The position numbers and the translations under genes are program-made. 64,000 nucleotides of DNA, taken from Clostridiales bacterium CCNA10 (lineage in GTDB: Bacteria; Bacillota; Clostridia; Oscillospirales; Oscillospiraceae). Below are positions 56,836 to 64,000 of the stretch, piece after piece. Location: the NCBI GenBank assembly GCA_003573975.1, contig AP018533.1, positions 1,736,001 to 1,800,000 on the forward strand, read 5' to 3'. How positions within the stretch are numbered: the first letter of the stretch is position 1; each line of letters starts with the position of its first letter. The notes beneath the pieces were generated by a model that was given only the letters and a program-made list of their open reading frames with translations, made no database searches and was not told the origin of the DNA.

Positions 56836-57225
56836 ATGAAGGAACTGGCGGCAAGAATCTCCGGCGCGGAGCTGGATGTACTGGAGGTGCTGTGGCAGGC
56901 GGAGGGGCCCATGCCCATCGCGGACGTCCGGGGGGCGCTGGAGCAGTCCCACAGCTGGGACAGCTCCACAGTCAAGACGCTCCTGCGCCGCCTGTGTGAA
57001 AAGAAGGCGGTGGAGGCGGAGAAACGGGAGGTGTTTTATTACCGGCCCCTGCTCTCCCGGCGGGAGTACCAGATCTGGTCCACCCGCTCCCTGATCGACA
57101 AGGTGTACCGGGGCAGCGCCCGGAGTCTGGTGGCCGCCCTGGTAGAGCGGTCCCAGCTGAGCCGGGAGGATCTGGCGGAGCTGCGCGCCGTCCTCTATCC
57201 GGAGGAGGAACAGGACCATGGTTGA
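56836..57225 (+). CDS. BlaI/MecI-family transcriptional repressor
   Basis: The product has 129 residues. The winged-helix (ISGAELDVLEVLWQAEGPMP, TVKTLLRRLCEKKAVEAEK) and helical dimerisation tail are characteristic. BlaI repressors are cleaved after signalling through an M56 membrane protease; the next gene encodes such a protease and overlaps its end. A ribosome site AGGAGG precedes the ATG. Confidence 0.92.
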   Translation: MKELAARISGAELDVLEVLWQAEGPMPIADVRGALEQSHSWDSSTVKTLLRRLCEKKAVEAEKREVFYYRPLLSRREYQIWSTRSLIDKVYRGSARSLVAALVERSQLSREDLAELRAVLYPEEEQDHG

Positions 57226-58648
57226 CGGTCTGCTCCGCCTGCTCTCCCTGTCCCTCTCCGGGGCGCTCCTCACCGGGGGGACGGCGCTGCTGGCCCGGCT
57301 GCTGCGGGGGAGGATCTCCCGGACCGCGGCCTATTATCTCTGGCTGCCGGTACTGATGCGGCTGCTGTGCCCCTGGGGGCTCTCCCACACCCTGATGGAC
57401 CGGGCGGTCTCCTCCGCTGTGGGGGAGGGGATAGCGGTTTCCGTATCTCTTGCGCCGGAGGAAGGCGCGGATGATCCAGAGCACCCATCAATTCTGCCGG
57501 AGGTCAGCGGGGGAGAGACAGCCGCCGGGGCGGCCCTGTACCTGTGGGGGGCGGGCTTCGCCGCCGTGGCCGTCTGGCAGGGGACGGGTTACTTCTGCCT
57601 TTGCCGCCGGCTCAGGGCGGACGGTCACAGGCCGGAGCCGGAGCTCGCCGGGCTCTATGTCCGGGCCTCCGCCGGGGCGCGGCGTCCCCCGGAGCTGCTT
57701 CAGAGCGCCGCCATCCCCGTCCCCTTGGTGGTGGGACTGCTGCGTCCCAGGATCCTGCTTCCGGAGCGGGAGCTGAGTCCGGAGCAGTGGGAGGGGGTCC
57801 TGACCCACGAGCTGGTCCACTGGAGGCGGCATGATCTTTGGATCAAGTGGCTGGCCGTCCTGGCCCGGGCGGTCCACTGGTTCAATCCGGCGGTGTGGTG
57901 GCTGGTCTGCCGGCTGGAGCAAGACTGTGAGCTGTCCTGCGACGAGCAGACGGTCCGCCGCTGGGACAGCCCCCGCCGGGCGCGGTACGGAGAGCTGCTG
58001 CTGATCCTGGCCGCCGGAGGAGACTCTGGCTTTGGAGGGGTCTCCCTGTCCCTGAGTTCCCCAAAACAACGCTTGAAAGAGAGGTTGATCTGCATGATGA
58101 CGCAAAAACGGTACGGAAGGCCCGCCGCCCTGCTGGCGGCGTCCGCCGGTCTGGCTGTGGTCCTGTCCTCCGCAGCGCTGGGGGCCTACGCCGGGCCTGC
58201 CCACCAGACAGCTCCCGCTTCAGAGGAGACCCCGGAGGCCCTGTCCTGGCCCCTGGAAACGGACGGCTCCGTGACCCTCTCCGCCCTGTACGGCAGCCGG
58301 GTGCATCCGGCCACCGGGAAAACCACATCCCACAGCGGCATCGACATCCCACGGGACGCCGGGACTCCTGTGCTGGCCGCGGCGGACGGGACGGTGGAGG
58401 AGGCCGGCTTTGACGCTGAGGATGGGCGCTACGTCGTGCTCCGCCACGGGTCCCTGACCACGAAATACTGTCACCTCCAGGAGGTAGACGCCGCTGGAGG
58501 CGAACAGGTCCAAACCGGAGACGCCATCGGGCGGGTTGGCAGCACCGGACAGAGCACCGGCCCTCATCTCCACTTTGAGGTGGCGCTGGACGGCGCGGCA
58601 CAGGACCCGCTGAGCTATTTAGAGCACACCGGGACTGACGTCCTCTGA
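57218..58648 (+). CDS. M56-M23 fusion metallopeptidase (BlaR1-like sensor)
   Basis: The product has 476 residues. The first ~290 contain membrane helices and the M56 zinc motif HELVHWRRHD (~195) with CDEQTV as in BlaR1. A further membrane helix (~305-325) leads to an M23/LytM domain (~345-470) with HSGIDIPRDAG and GPHLHFEV. BlaR1 normally has a penicillin-binding sensor outside; here an M23 endopeptidase fold replaces it. Overlap with the repressor gene means translational coupling. A sensing or wall-cleavage role for the M23 part cannot be told apart. Confidence 0.88.
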   Translation: MVDGLLRLLSLSLSGALLTGGTALLARLLRGRISRTAAYYLWLPVLMRLLCPWGLSHTLMDRAVSSAVGEGIAVSVSLAPEEGADDPEHPSILPEVSGGETAAGAALYLWGAGFAAVAVWQGTGYFCLCRRLRADGHRPEPELAGLYVRASAGARRPPELLQSAAIPVPLVVGLLRPRILLPERELSPEQWEGVLTHELVHWRRHDLWIKWLAVLARAVHWFNPAVWWLVCRLEQDCELSCDEQTVRRWDSPRRARYGELLLILAAGGDSGFGGVSLSLSSPKQRLKERLICMMTQKRYGRPAALLAASAGLAVVLSSAALGAYAGPAHQTAPASEETPEALSWPLETDGSVTLSALYGSRVHPATGKTTSHSGIDIPRDAGTPVLAAADGTVEEAGFDAEDGRYVVLRHGSLTTKYCHLQEVDAAGGEQVQTGDAIGRVGSTGQSTGPHLHFEVALDGAAQDPLSYLEHTGTDVL

Positions 58649-58659
58649 GGATAACAAGA

Positions 58660-58706
58660 CGCCTGCTGAACGGCCCACACGGCCGCCCAGCAGGCGCTGT
58701 TTTGTT
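58660..58706. terminator. Bidirectional terminator between convergent genes
   Basis: CGCCTGCTG pairs with CAGCAGGCG around an inner GGCC / GGCC hairpin, then TGTTTTGTTTT. Confidence 0.85.
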
Positions 58707-59462
58707 TTAAGAGAGAGACGGCCTTTCCAGCAGGAATGCCTGATAGGGCCGGTCCAGATGATAGCCCAGCTTTTCCGCCAGGGCCACGGAGCGCAGGTCA
58801 TGGGCGTCCCAGCTGGGATACAGGCCCCGGTCCAGGCAGTCCAGAATGAGCCGCGCCCCACAGGCCAGGGCCAGCCCCCGGCGGCGGAGGTCCGGTCTGG
58901 TGTCAATCTCGATCTCAATGCCGCCGTCATAAACCGTATAGGAGGCGGCTCCGGCCACGGGGACGCCGTCCCACAGAGCCAGTACACCCAGCCCACGGCG
59001 GACAAAATCCGCCCCGTCCCGAAAATTGCCGCACAGGTCCCTGGACCACGGCTGGGACATCAGGAGGGGAATGTGAGCGGCGCGGATCGGGGAGAGGATA
59101 ACCCCCTCCGGCAGGGTGGCGGCGCAGTCTGCCAGCCAACTCCGGTCAAAGACGTCCGGCTCCTTGCGGATGGCGTAGCGGAGGAAGGGGACGGCCCGCG
59201 TCCCCCAGACGGACCGGATCACCGGGATCCAATCCATTGTCCGGGGGACCAGGATGGGGCGGTCCGCCTGGGCGGCCAGAGTCCGGGAGGGAAATCCCGC
59301 CAGAAAACAGAAATCTCCTACGGCGCATAGGGCACTCACCGGCGGCGGTCCCCCTTCTGCCACGACTTGCCCCATGTGCCCCTGGAGGCAGGTCCAGACC
59401 ATGGTCTCCTCCCAGCCGTCAAACAGGCCGGTCAATCCGTTTTCCACAGTTCTTCCCTCCAA
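58707..59462 (-). CDS. GNAT-family acetyltransferase-like protein
   Basis: The product has 251 residues. The C-terminal ~120 residues have GNAT landmarks (PVAGAASYTVYDGGIEIEID and RPDLRRRGLALACGARLI for acetyl-CoA). The N-terminal half resembles the GNAT_acetyltran family's extra domain. The substrate is unknown. Confidence 0.8.
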   Translation of the reverse strand: MEGRTVENGLTGLFDGWEETMVWTCLQGHMGQVVAEGGPPPVSALCAVGDFCFLAGFPSRTLAAQADRPILVPRTMDWIPVIRSVWGTRAVPFLRYAIRKEPDVFDRSWLADCAATLPEGVILSPIRAAHIPLLMSQPWSRDLCGNFRDGADFVRRGLGVLALWDGVPVAGAASYTVYDGGIEIEIDTRPDLRRRGLALACGARLILDCLDRGLYPSWDAHDLRSVALAEKLGYHLDRPYQAFLLERPSLS

Positions 59463-59519
59463 ACATCATAAAGCAAGGGTAGAGGAGAACCTCTGCCCTT
59501 GCTGCAATTCCAAATGGCT

Positions 59520-60947
59520 TCACCCCGCCAGGTGCATGACCTGGAGCAGGAGGATCCAGCTGAGCCCGTAGTAGGACACCACCGCCACCAGATCGTTCAC
59601 CGTGGTGATCAGGGGCCCGGAGGCCACTGCGGGATCCACATGGATCTTTTTGAAAAACAGTGGGATCAGCGTGCCCACCGCGCTGGAGATCACCATGGCC
59701 AGCAGCAGCGAGACGCCGATGCAGCCGGAGATGGCGAAGGAGGCCCACAGGCCCTTGCCCTTGACCACCCAGATGAAAAGGCCAATGGCTCCGAAGGAGG
59801 CCGCCCCGAGGAGAAGCCCGTTTGCAAATCCGATCCGCATCTCTTTGACCACCAGACCGAATTTCTGACGGGCGGTCAGGTTCTCGTCCATCAGCACCCG
59901 GATGGTCACAGCCAGGGACTGGGTGCCCACATTGCCCGCCATGTCCAGGATCAGGGACTGGAAGCTCATAATGAGAGGGAGCTGGGACACTACCTGCTCA
60001 AAGACACCCACCACAGAGGATACCACCAGACCCAGAGCCAGCAGGACGAACAGCCAGGGGAGGCGTTTTTTCATGCTCTGTCCCAGGGGTTCGGCCAGAT
60101 CCTCCTCCGCGGTCAGACCGGCCAGCATGGCGTAGTCCTCGCCCATCTCGTCGTCCACGACCTGAATGATGCTCTGGGCGGTGATCGCGCCCAGCAGGCG
60201 GTTCTGGTTGTCCAGAACGGGGATCAAGTCCTCAGAATAGTCCTTCAGCTGCTCAATGCAGTCATCAATGGACTCATGGCCGTAGACATAAGGGTAGGAG
60301 GTCCTGATCAGCGAAGAAAATTCCGTGTCGGGACGGGCGATGATCAGCTCCTTCAAGTCGATGGCGCCGCAGAACACACCGTTCTGGTCGGAGACGAAGA
60401 GGGTGGAGATGTTGTCGTTCTCAGACGCCTGCTGGATCAGGGCGCTCATGGCCTGCTTCACCGTGAGGTCCGTCTGGATAGAAATGTAGTTCGTGGTCAT
60501 TTTGCTGCCAATCTCATCCTCATCGAAGGACGCCATCAGCGCAAGTTCTTTTTGGGAGGTCTCATCCATGCACTCGATGAGATTGCTTCTCTGCTCCCGG
60601 TCCAGATGGGAGAGGATCTCCAGGGCGGAGTCGGACTCCATGTGCTCCACCGCCTGGGCTGCCTTGCGCAGGTCCATCTCGATCAGGTAAGTGTTGGCCT
60701 CTGCGCCCTCCACGCGCTCCAGGATGTTGGAGAGCATATCCGGCTCCAGAATGCGGTACAGCTTTTTCCGCTCGGCAGAGGTCAGGGCCGGAAGGACCTC
60801 CGCAATGTCTTTTTCATGGTAGTCCTCCAGACGCTCCCGCATCACGCTGGGAGAGATGGGACTGCGGATGATGGCGATGATCTCGCCGGTGTAGTCGGGC
60901 TTGGCGGAGACCATGCTCTCCACCGCTCTGTTCAGATTCTGCTCCAT
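59520..60947 (-). CDS. mgtE: Magnesium transporter MgtE
   Basis: The product has 475 residues from ATG 60947; an in-frame ATG seven codons earlier is possible. N-domain ~30-130, two CBS domains (~140-260, with STLFVSDQNGVFCGAIDLKE), then five membrane helices with the pore motif DMAGNVGTQSLAV. Imports Mg2+; CBS/N domains close the pore when Mg2+ is high. A structured leader precedes it. Confidence 0.94.
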   Translation of the reverse strand: MEQNLNRAVESMVSAKPDYTGEIIAIIRSPISPSVMRERLEDYHEKDIAEVLPALTSAERKKLYRILEPDMLSNILERVEGAEANTYLIEMDLRKAAQAVEHMESDSALEILSHLDREQRSNLIECMDETSQKELALMASFDEDEIGSKMTTNYISIQTDLTVKQAMSALIQQASENDNISTLFVSDQNGVFCGAIDLKELIIARPDTEFSSLIRTSYPYVYGHESIDDCIEQLKDYSEDLIPVLDNQNRLLGAITAQSIIQVVDDEMGEDYAMLAGLTAEEDLAEPLGQSMKKRLPWLFVLLALGLVVSSVVGVFEQVVSQLPLIMSFQSLILDMAGNVGTQSLAVTIRVLMDENLTARQKFGLVVKEMRIGFANGLLLGAASFGAIGLFIWVVKGKGLWASFAISGCIGVSLLLAMVISSAVGTLIPLFFKKIHVDPAVASGPLITTVNDLVAVVSYYGLSWILLLQVMHLAG

Positions 60948-60978
60948 GTGCAGCGCCTCCTTTTCCATGTTCTTCGAT

Positions 60979-61103
60979 CATGGGACCGGAAGCGGAAACA
61001 GGCGCCAGGGGCGTGTCAACAGAGCCGGACTGCCCCAGAACAGACCGGACTTCTGTACAGCGCCGCCCTCAGGGGACGCCGGGCTCCTGTTTCTGATCCC
61101 ATG
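60979..61103 (-). promoter_or_regulatory. Structured mgtE leader RNA, no known riboswitch matched
   Basis: On the minus strand CATGGGA pairs with TCCCATG (7 bp) and encloses GAAACAGG / CCTGTTTC (8 bp), with a GC-rich branched middle of about 85 bases. It ends about 30 bp before mgtE. Position suggests Mg2+-responsive control, but I see neither the M-box consensus nor that of other known riboswitches. Confidence 0.5.
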
Positions 61104-61199
61104 CTGCTCCTTCGACTATGACTGTCACAGCCGTCCATTCTGTTCACCTGCCTTATTTTTGTAAGCGTTCAAACACTGCGGTGAGACCCGCTGTGGTTT

Positions 61200-61228
61200 A
61201 TTGTAACCTGTCCGGCCCAAAATATCAA
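61200..61228 (-). promoter_or_regulatory. mgtE promoter
   Basis: On the minus strand TTGATA and TACAAT are 17 bp apart, placing the start ~100 bp ahead of the structured leader. Confidence 0.6.
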
Positions 61229-61257
61229 GTAAAATCTATGTAACAGGTATGTTGATC

Positions 61258-61887
61258 TCAATCACGGCACAGCTGCTCCAGGGCGGATGGGTCCCGAAGC
61301 AGGATGCTGCGGTATTGCAGCGCCACCGTGCCGCTGTGTGCCCACCGGTTCAGGATCCGGCTGACGGTGACCCGGCTGACGGACACCGCAGCCGCAATGT
61401 CCTCCTGGGTGCATTGGACCGTCCCGCCGGAGGGAGAGTGGGAGAGGAGGTACCGGGCGATCCGCCACTCCGCCGGCCGAAAGGCCATGGCGTCCAGCTG
61501 CTCGGACAGCAGGCGCACCGTCCGTGCCAAGTACTTCATCATGGACAGGGCCAGCTCCGGATCTCCGGATACCGCCTGGGCGGCCAGCTCCCGGTCGATG
61601 GGGACCAGCTCACAGGGGGAGAGGGCCACGGCGGAGGAGACCCGGGGGAGCTTGTCAAAAAAGGACGCCTCGCCGAACAGACTGCCCGCCGGATAAATAT
61701 TCAGTACCCGCTCCGCTCCATCGGCGGACTGGATATAGCTTTTGACCCGGCCGCTTTTCAGATAGTAGAAGCAGGTCGCTTCGGTGTTCTGAAGGTAAAT
61801 GAGGTAGCCGGCAGAGCACCGGATGGGGGGGCGGCTCAGGGCGAAGGGAGCCCACAGCTGGGAAGGAAAATCCAGGGAGAGATCCAT
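61258..61887 (-). CDS. Crp/Fnr-family transcriptional regulator
   Basis: The product has 209 residues. Residues ~1-125 form a cyclic-nucleotide-binding-like beta barrel (YLIYLQNTEATCFYYLKSGR, IYPAGSLFGEASFF). Residues ~135-205 form a Crp-type HTH (CTQEDIAAAVSVSRVTVSRI). No N-terminal Cys cluster for iron-sulphur. It is divergent from leuC and likely controls itself, possibly leuC too. Confidence 0.9.
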   Translation of the reverse strand: MDLSLDFPSQLWAPFALSRPPIRCSAGYLIYLQNTEATCFYYLKSGRVKSYIQSADGAERVLNIYPAGSLFGEASFFDKLPRVSSAVALSPCELVPIDRELAAQAVSGDPELALSMMKYLARTVRLLSEQLDAMAFRPAEWRIARYLLSHSPSGGTVQCTQEDIAAAVSVSRVTVSRILNRWAHSGTVALQYRSILLRDPSALEQLCRD

Positions 61888-61920
61888 AGGTGAGACACCT
61901 CACAAAGAAATTTTATAAAT

Positions 61921-61947
61921 TGTAACATGGTTTACATTCTTTTGACA
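61921..61947 (+). promoter_or_regulatory. Crp-like operator next to leuC -35 box
   Basis: TGTAA-CATGGT-TTACA (61921-61936) is a Crp/Fnr-type palindrome in the divergent interval. TTGACA (61942-61947) follows directly. The -10 box for leuC is not clear, so activation by the regulator is possible. Confidence 0.5.
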
Positions 61948-62003
61948 AGGGGTCTGTCATACTGTGAGGCAAGCAACGGAATTGCTGACAGGAGGGTTTT
62001 TAC

Positions 62004-63260
62004 ATGGGAATGACAATGACACAGAAGATCCTGGCCAAGCACGCCGGGTTGGATACCGTGGAGGTGGGCCAGCTCATCGAGGCCAGGGTGGATATGGTGC
62101 TGGGCAACGACATCACCACCCCGGTGGCCATCACCGAGTTTGAGAAGGCTGGCTTCACCCGGGTCTTTGACCGGGACAAGATCTCCATCGTCCTGGACCA
62201 CTATACCCCCTGCAAGGACATCAAATCTGCAGAGCTGTGTCTCCAGGCCCGGAACTTTGCTCATAAGCATCAAATTACCAATTTCTTTGATGTAGGCCAG
62301 ATGGGTGTGGAGCACGCACTTCTGCCGGAAAAAGGCCTGTGCGCCCCAGGCGAGATCATTGTAGGCGCCGATTCCCACACCTGCACCTATGGAGCGCTGG
62401 GGGCCTTCTCTACCGGCATCGGCTCCACGGATATGGCCGCCGCCATGGCCACCGGCCTGCTGTGGTTCAAGGTCCCCGCCGCCATCAAGGTGGTGTTGAA
62501 GGGAAAGCTCCAGCCCATGGTCAGCGGCAAGGACGTCATCCTCCACCTGATCGGCCGGATCGGCGTGGACGGCGCTCTGTACCAGTCCCTGGAGTTCACC
62601 GGGGAGGGCGTATCCTCCCTGTCCATGGACGACCGCTTCACCATCTCCAACATGGCCATCGAGGCCGGCGGCAAAAACGGGATCTTCCCCGTGGATGAAA
62701 AGACCATGGAGTATATCAACGGCCGGGTGGACCGCCCCTGCGAGGCATTCCAGGCCGATCCTGACGCCGTCTATGCCAGCGAGGTGGTCATCGATTTGAA
62801 TTCTCTGGAGCCCACCGTGGCTATGCCCCACCTGCCGGAGAACACCAGGACGGTGGGCGAGGTGGCCGGACTGCCCATTCAGCAGGTGGTCATCGGCTCC
62901 TGCACCAATGGCCGCATCAGCGACCTGCGGGCCGCCGCCGCCGTGTTCCAGGGCAAAAAGGTGGCGGATGGGGTGCGCTGCATCGTCATCCCCGCCACCC
63001 AGGACATCGTGCTCCAGGCCATGAAGGAGGGGCTGATCCAGACCTTCATCCAGGCCGGCTGCGCCGTCTCCACCCCCACCTGCGGCCCCTGCCTGGGCGG
63101 ACACATGGGCGTGATGGCGGAGGGGGAGCGCACTGTCTCCACCACCAACCGCAACTTCGTGGGCCGTATGGGCCATGTGACCAGCGAGGTCATTTTGGCC
63201 TCTCCTGCTGTGGCCGCCGCCTCCGCTGTGGCCGGCTGTGTGGCAGATCCCCGCGCCTGA
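62004..63260 (+). CDS. leuC: 3-isopropylmalate dehydratase large subunit
   Basis: The product has 418 residues, the length of the archaeal/HacA-like LeuC group. Cluster ligands are in [10 protein letters not shown] and [12 protein letters not shown]. With LeuD it converts 2- to 3-isopropylmalate in leucine synthesis. AGGAGGG precedes the ATG. Confidence 0.95.
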   Translation: MGMTMTQKILAKHAGLDTVEVGQLIEARVDMVLGNDITTPVAITEFEKAGFTRVFDRDKISIVLDHYTPCKDIKSAELCLQARNFAHKHQITNFFDVGQMGVEHALLPEKGLCAPGEIIVGADSHTCTYGALGAFSTGIGSTDMAAAMATGLLWFKVPAAIKVVLKGKLQPMVSGKDVILHLIGRIGVDGALYQSLEFTGEGVSSLSMDDRFTISNMAIEAGGKNGIFPVDEKTMEYINGRVDRPCEAFQADPDAVYASEVVIDLNSLEPTVAMPHLPENTRTVGEVAGLPIQQVVIGSCTNGRISDLRAAAAVFQGKKVADGVRCIVIPATQDIVLQAMKEGLIQTFIQAGCAVSTPTCGPCLGGHMGVMAEGERTVSTTNRNFVGRMGHVTSEVILASPAVAAASAVAGCVADPRA

Positions 63261-63282
63261 AGCGCACAGCGCTCCAGACGCA

Positions 63283-63376
63283 ACGAGGAATGAGGAATCA
63301 ATGCTGGCTTCGCCGGACGAATCAAAGCTTCCAACAGACCGCTCAATTCCTAACTCCTCATTCCTCATTCCTAATT
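63283..63376. repeat. MITE-like inverted repeat between leuC and leuD
   Basis: GAGGAATGAGGAAT (63285-63298) is repeated inverted as ATTCCTCATTCCT (63360-63372), enclosing ~60 bp with no gene. The right end shows a tandem ATTCCTC pattern. Small elements with such ATTCCTCATTCC ends are widespread between genes in gut Clostridia. Confidence 0.6.
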
Positions 63377-63400
63377 CAAACGGAAAGGACTGTGGAACCT

Positions 63401-63886
63401 ATGAAAGTATATAAGTACGGCGCCAACGTGGACACCGACGTGATTATCCCCGCCCGACATCTGAACGACCCGTCCCCGGCGGCTCTGGCCTCCCACTGCA
63501 TGGAGGATATCGACCCCGACTTCGCCTCCACTGTGGAGACTGGAGACATTGTGGTAGCCGGACCCAACTTCGGCTGCGGCTCCAGCCGGGAGCACGCCCC
63601 CCTGGCCCTGAAGTCCTGCGGAGTGAAATGCGTCATTGCTCCCTCCTTCGCCCGCATCTTCTACCGCAATGCCATCAATATCGGCTTCCCCATTGTGGAG
63701 TGCGCCCAGGCAGCGGAGGAGATCCAGGCCGGGGACCAGGTGGAGGTTGATTTTGCCACCGGCATCATCACCGATTCCACACAAGGCAAGACCTGGCAGG
63801 CCGCGCCCTTCCCCGCGTTTATTGACGGCATCATCCAGAGTGGCGGCCTGCTCAATGCCCTGAAGGAGAGAGGGGTGGCGAAATGA
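63401..63886 (+). CDS. leuD: 3-isopropylmalate dehydratase small subunit
   Basis: The product has 161 residues. [32 protein letters not shown] and [15 protein letters not shown] are characteristic. It is the partner of LeuC. Its stop overlaps the start of leuB. Confidence 0.95.
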   Translation: MKVYKYGANVDTDVIIPARHLNDPSPAALASHCMEDIDPDFASTVETGDIVVAGPNFGCGSSREHAPLALKSCGVKCVIAPSFARIFYRNAINIGFPIVECAQAAEEIQAGDQVEVDFATGIITDSTQGKTWQAAPFPAFIDGIIQSGGLLNALKERGVAK

Positions 63887-64000
63887 ACTATAAGATCGCG
63901 CTGATCCGGGGCGACGGCATCGGCCCCGAGGTAGTGGGCGAGGCCGTCAAGGTCATGGAGGCCATCGGAGAAAAATTCGGCCATACCTTTACTTACACTG
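63883..64000 (+). CDS. leuB: 3-isopropylmalate dehydrogenase, 5' part
   Basis: The first 39 codons are visible ([20 protein letters not shown]); the gene runs off the window. The GDGIGPEV motif near the N-terminus is typical of LeuB/isocitrate dehydrogenase family. The leuCDB order supports LeuB. Start overlaps leuD by ATGA. Confidence 0.9.
   Translation, partial: MNYKIALIRGDGIGPEVVGEAVKVMEAIGEKFGHTFTYT

Noticed and set aside
59499-61121. Long plus-strand open frame opposite mgtE
   Set aside because: The translation is Gln/Gly/His-rich and unrelated to any protein, while the minus strand encodes a complete MgtE.

Overview
The window looks like a piece of a gut Clostridia (Oscillospiraceae-like, high-GC, endospore-forming Firmicute) chromosome. 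About 46 kb of prophage abuts about 18 kb of ordinary host chromosome. The host assignment rests on gene content and order: tgt-yajC-TIGR04086-scfA-scfB-spoIIM-xerD, a spore-cortex-type LysM/GH18 hydrolase, a CwlD-like amidase, mgtE and leuCDB. No rRNA or tRNA gene was seen, so the species cannot be named.

Positions 1-6,560 are the end of the phage late region. They hold a reverse transcriptase cut by the window edge, with the GxxTSQ and YMDD signatures of diversity-generating retroelement (DGR) enzymes. Next come its probable target (a DUF6273 receptor-type protein), a tail-associated protein, two CD1375-like micro-proteins, and a lysis cassette of membrane proteins, a three-domain endolysin and an LLH-type holin.

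Positions 7,005-43,987 are a long, almost entirely plus-strand early/accessory region of about 70 small genes, tightly coupled by ATGA-type overlaps. Recognisable members are a PAPS-reductase-like protein, an HD hydrolase, an HNH endonuclease, dUTPase, a HAD phosphatase, a CDC123-like ATP-grasp protein, a GIY-YIG protein, a PD-(D/E)XK nuclease (the only minus-strand gene), XRE-type regulators, three DNA methyltransferases, a MazF/PemK protein, LPD11, YopX and ASCH proteins and a metallopeptidase. Many others are tiny zinc-ribbon proteins. No structural, integrase or replication gene was recognised here. Four promoters share TAGGTAGGTA between the -35 and -10 boxes, and a CCANNTGG-TAATT motif marks the start of five transcription units, so the region looks like one coordinated regulon.

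Positions 44,000-46,050 are the prophage edge: a tetratricopeptide-like helical protein, a RelB/DinJ-YafQ toxin-antitoxin pair and a truncated HicB. The junction with host DNA lies just upstream of tgt.

Positions 46,051-64,000 are host chromosome. After tgt and yajC comes the SCIFF ranthipeptide locus (precursor plus radical SAM maturase), then spoIIM-xerD. An ABC-F ribosome-protection gene follows, behind a leader-peptide attenuator. A minus-strand block carries the YbaK-like, thioesterase, spore hydrolase and amidase genes. BlaI is paired with an M56-M23 fusion peptidase. A GNAT protein, mgtE with a structured leader, a Crp-family regulator and leuC-leuD-leuB complete the window.
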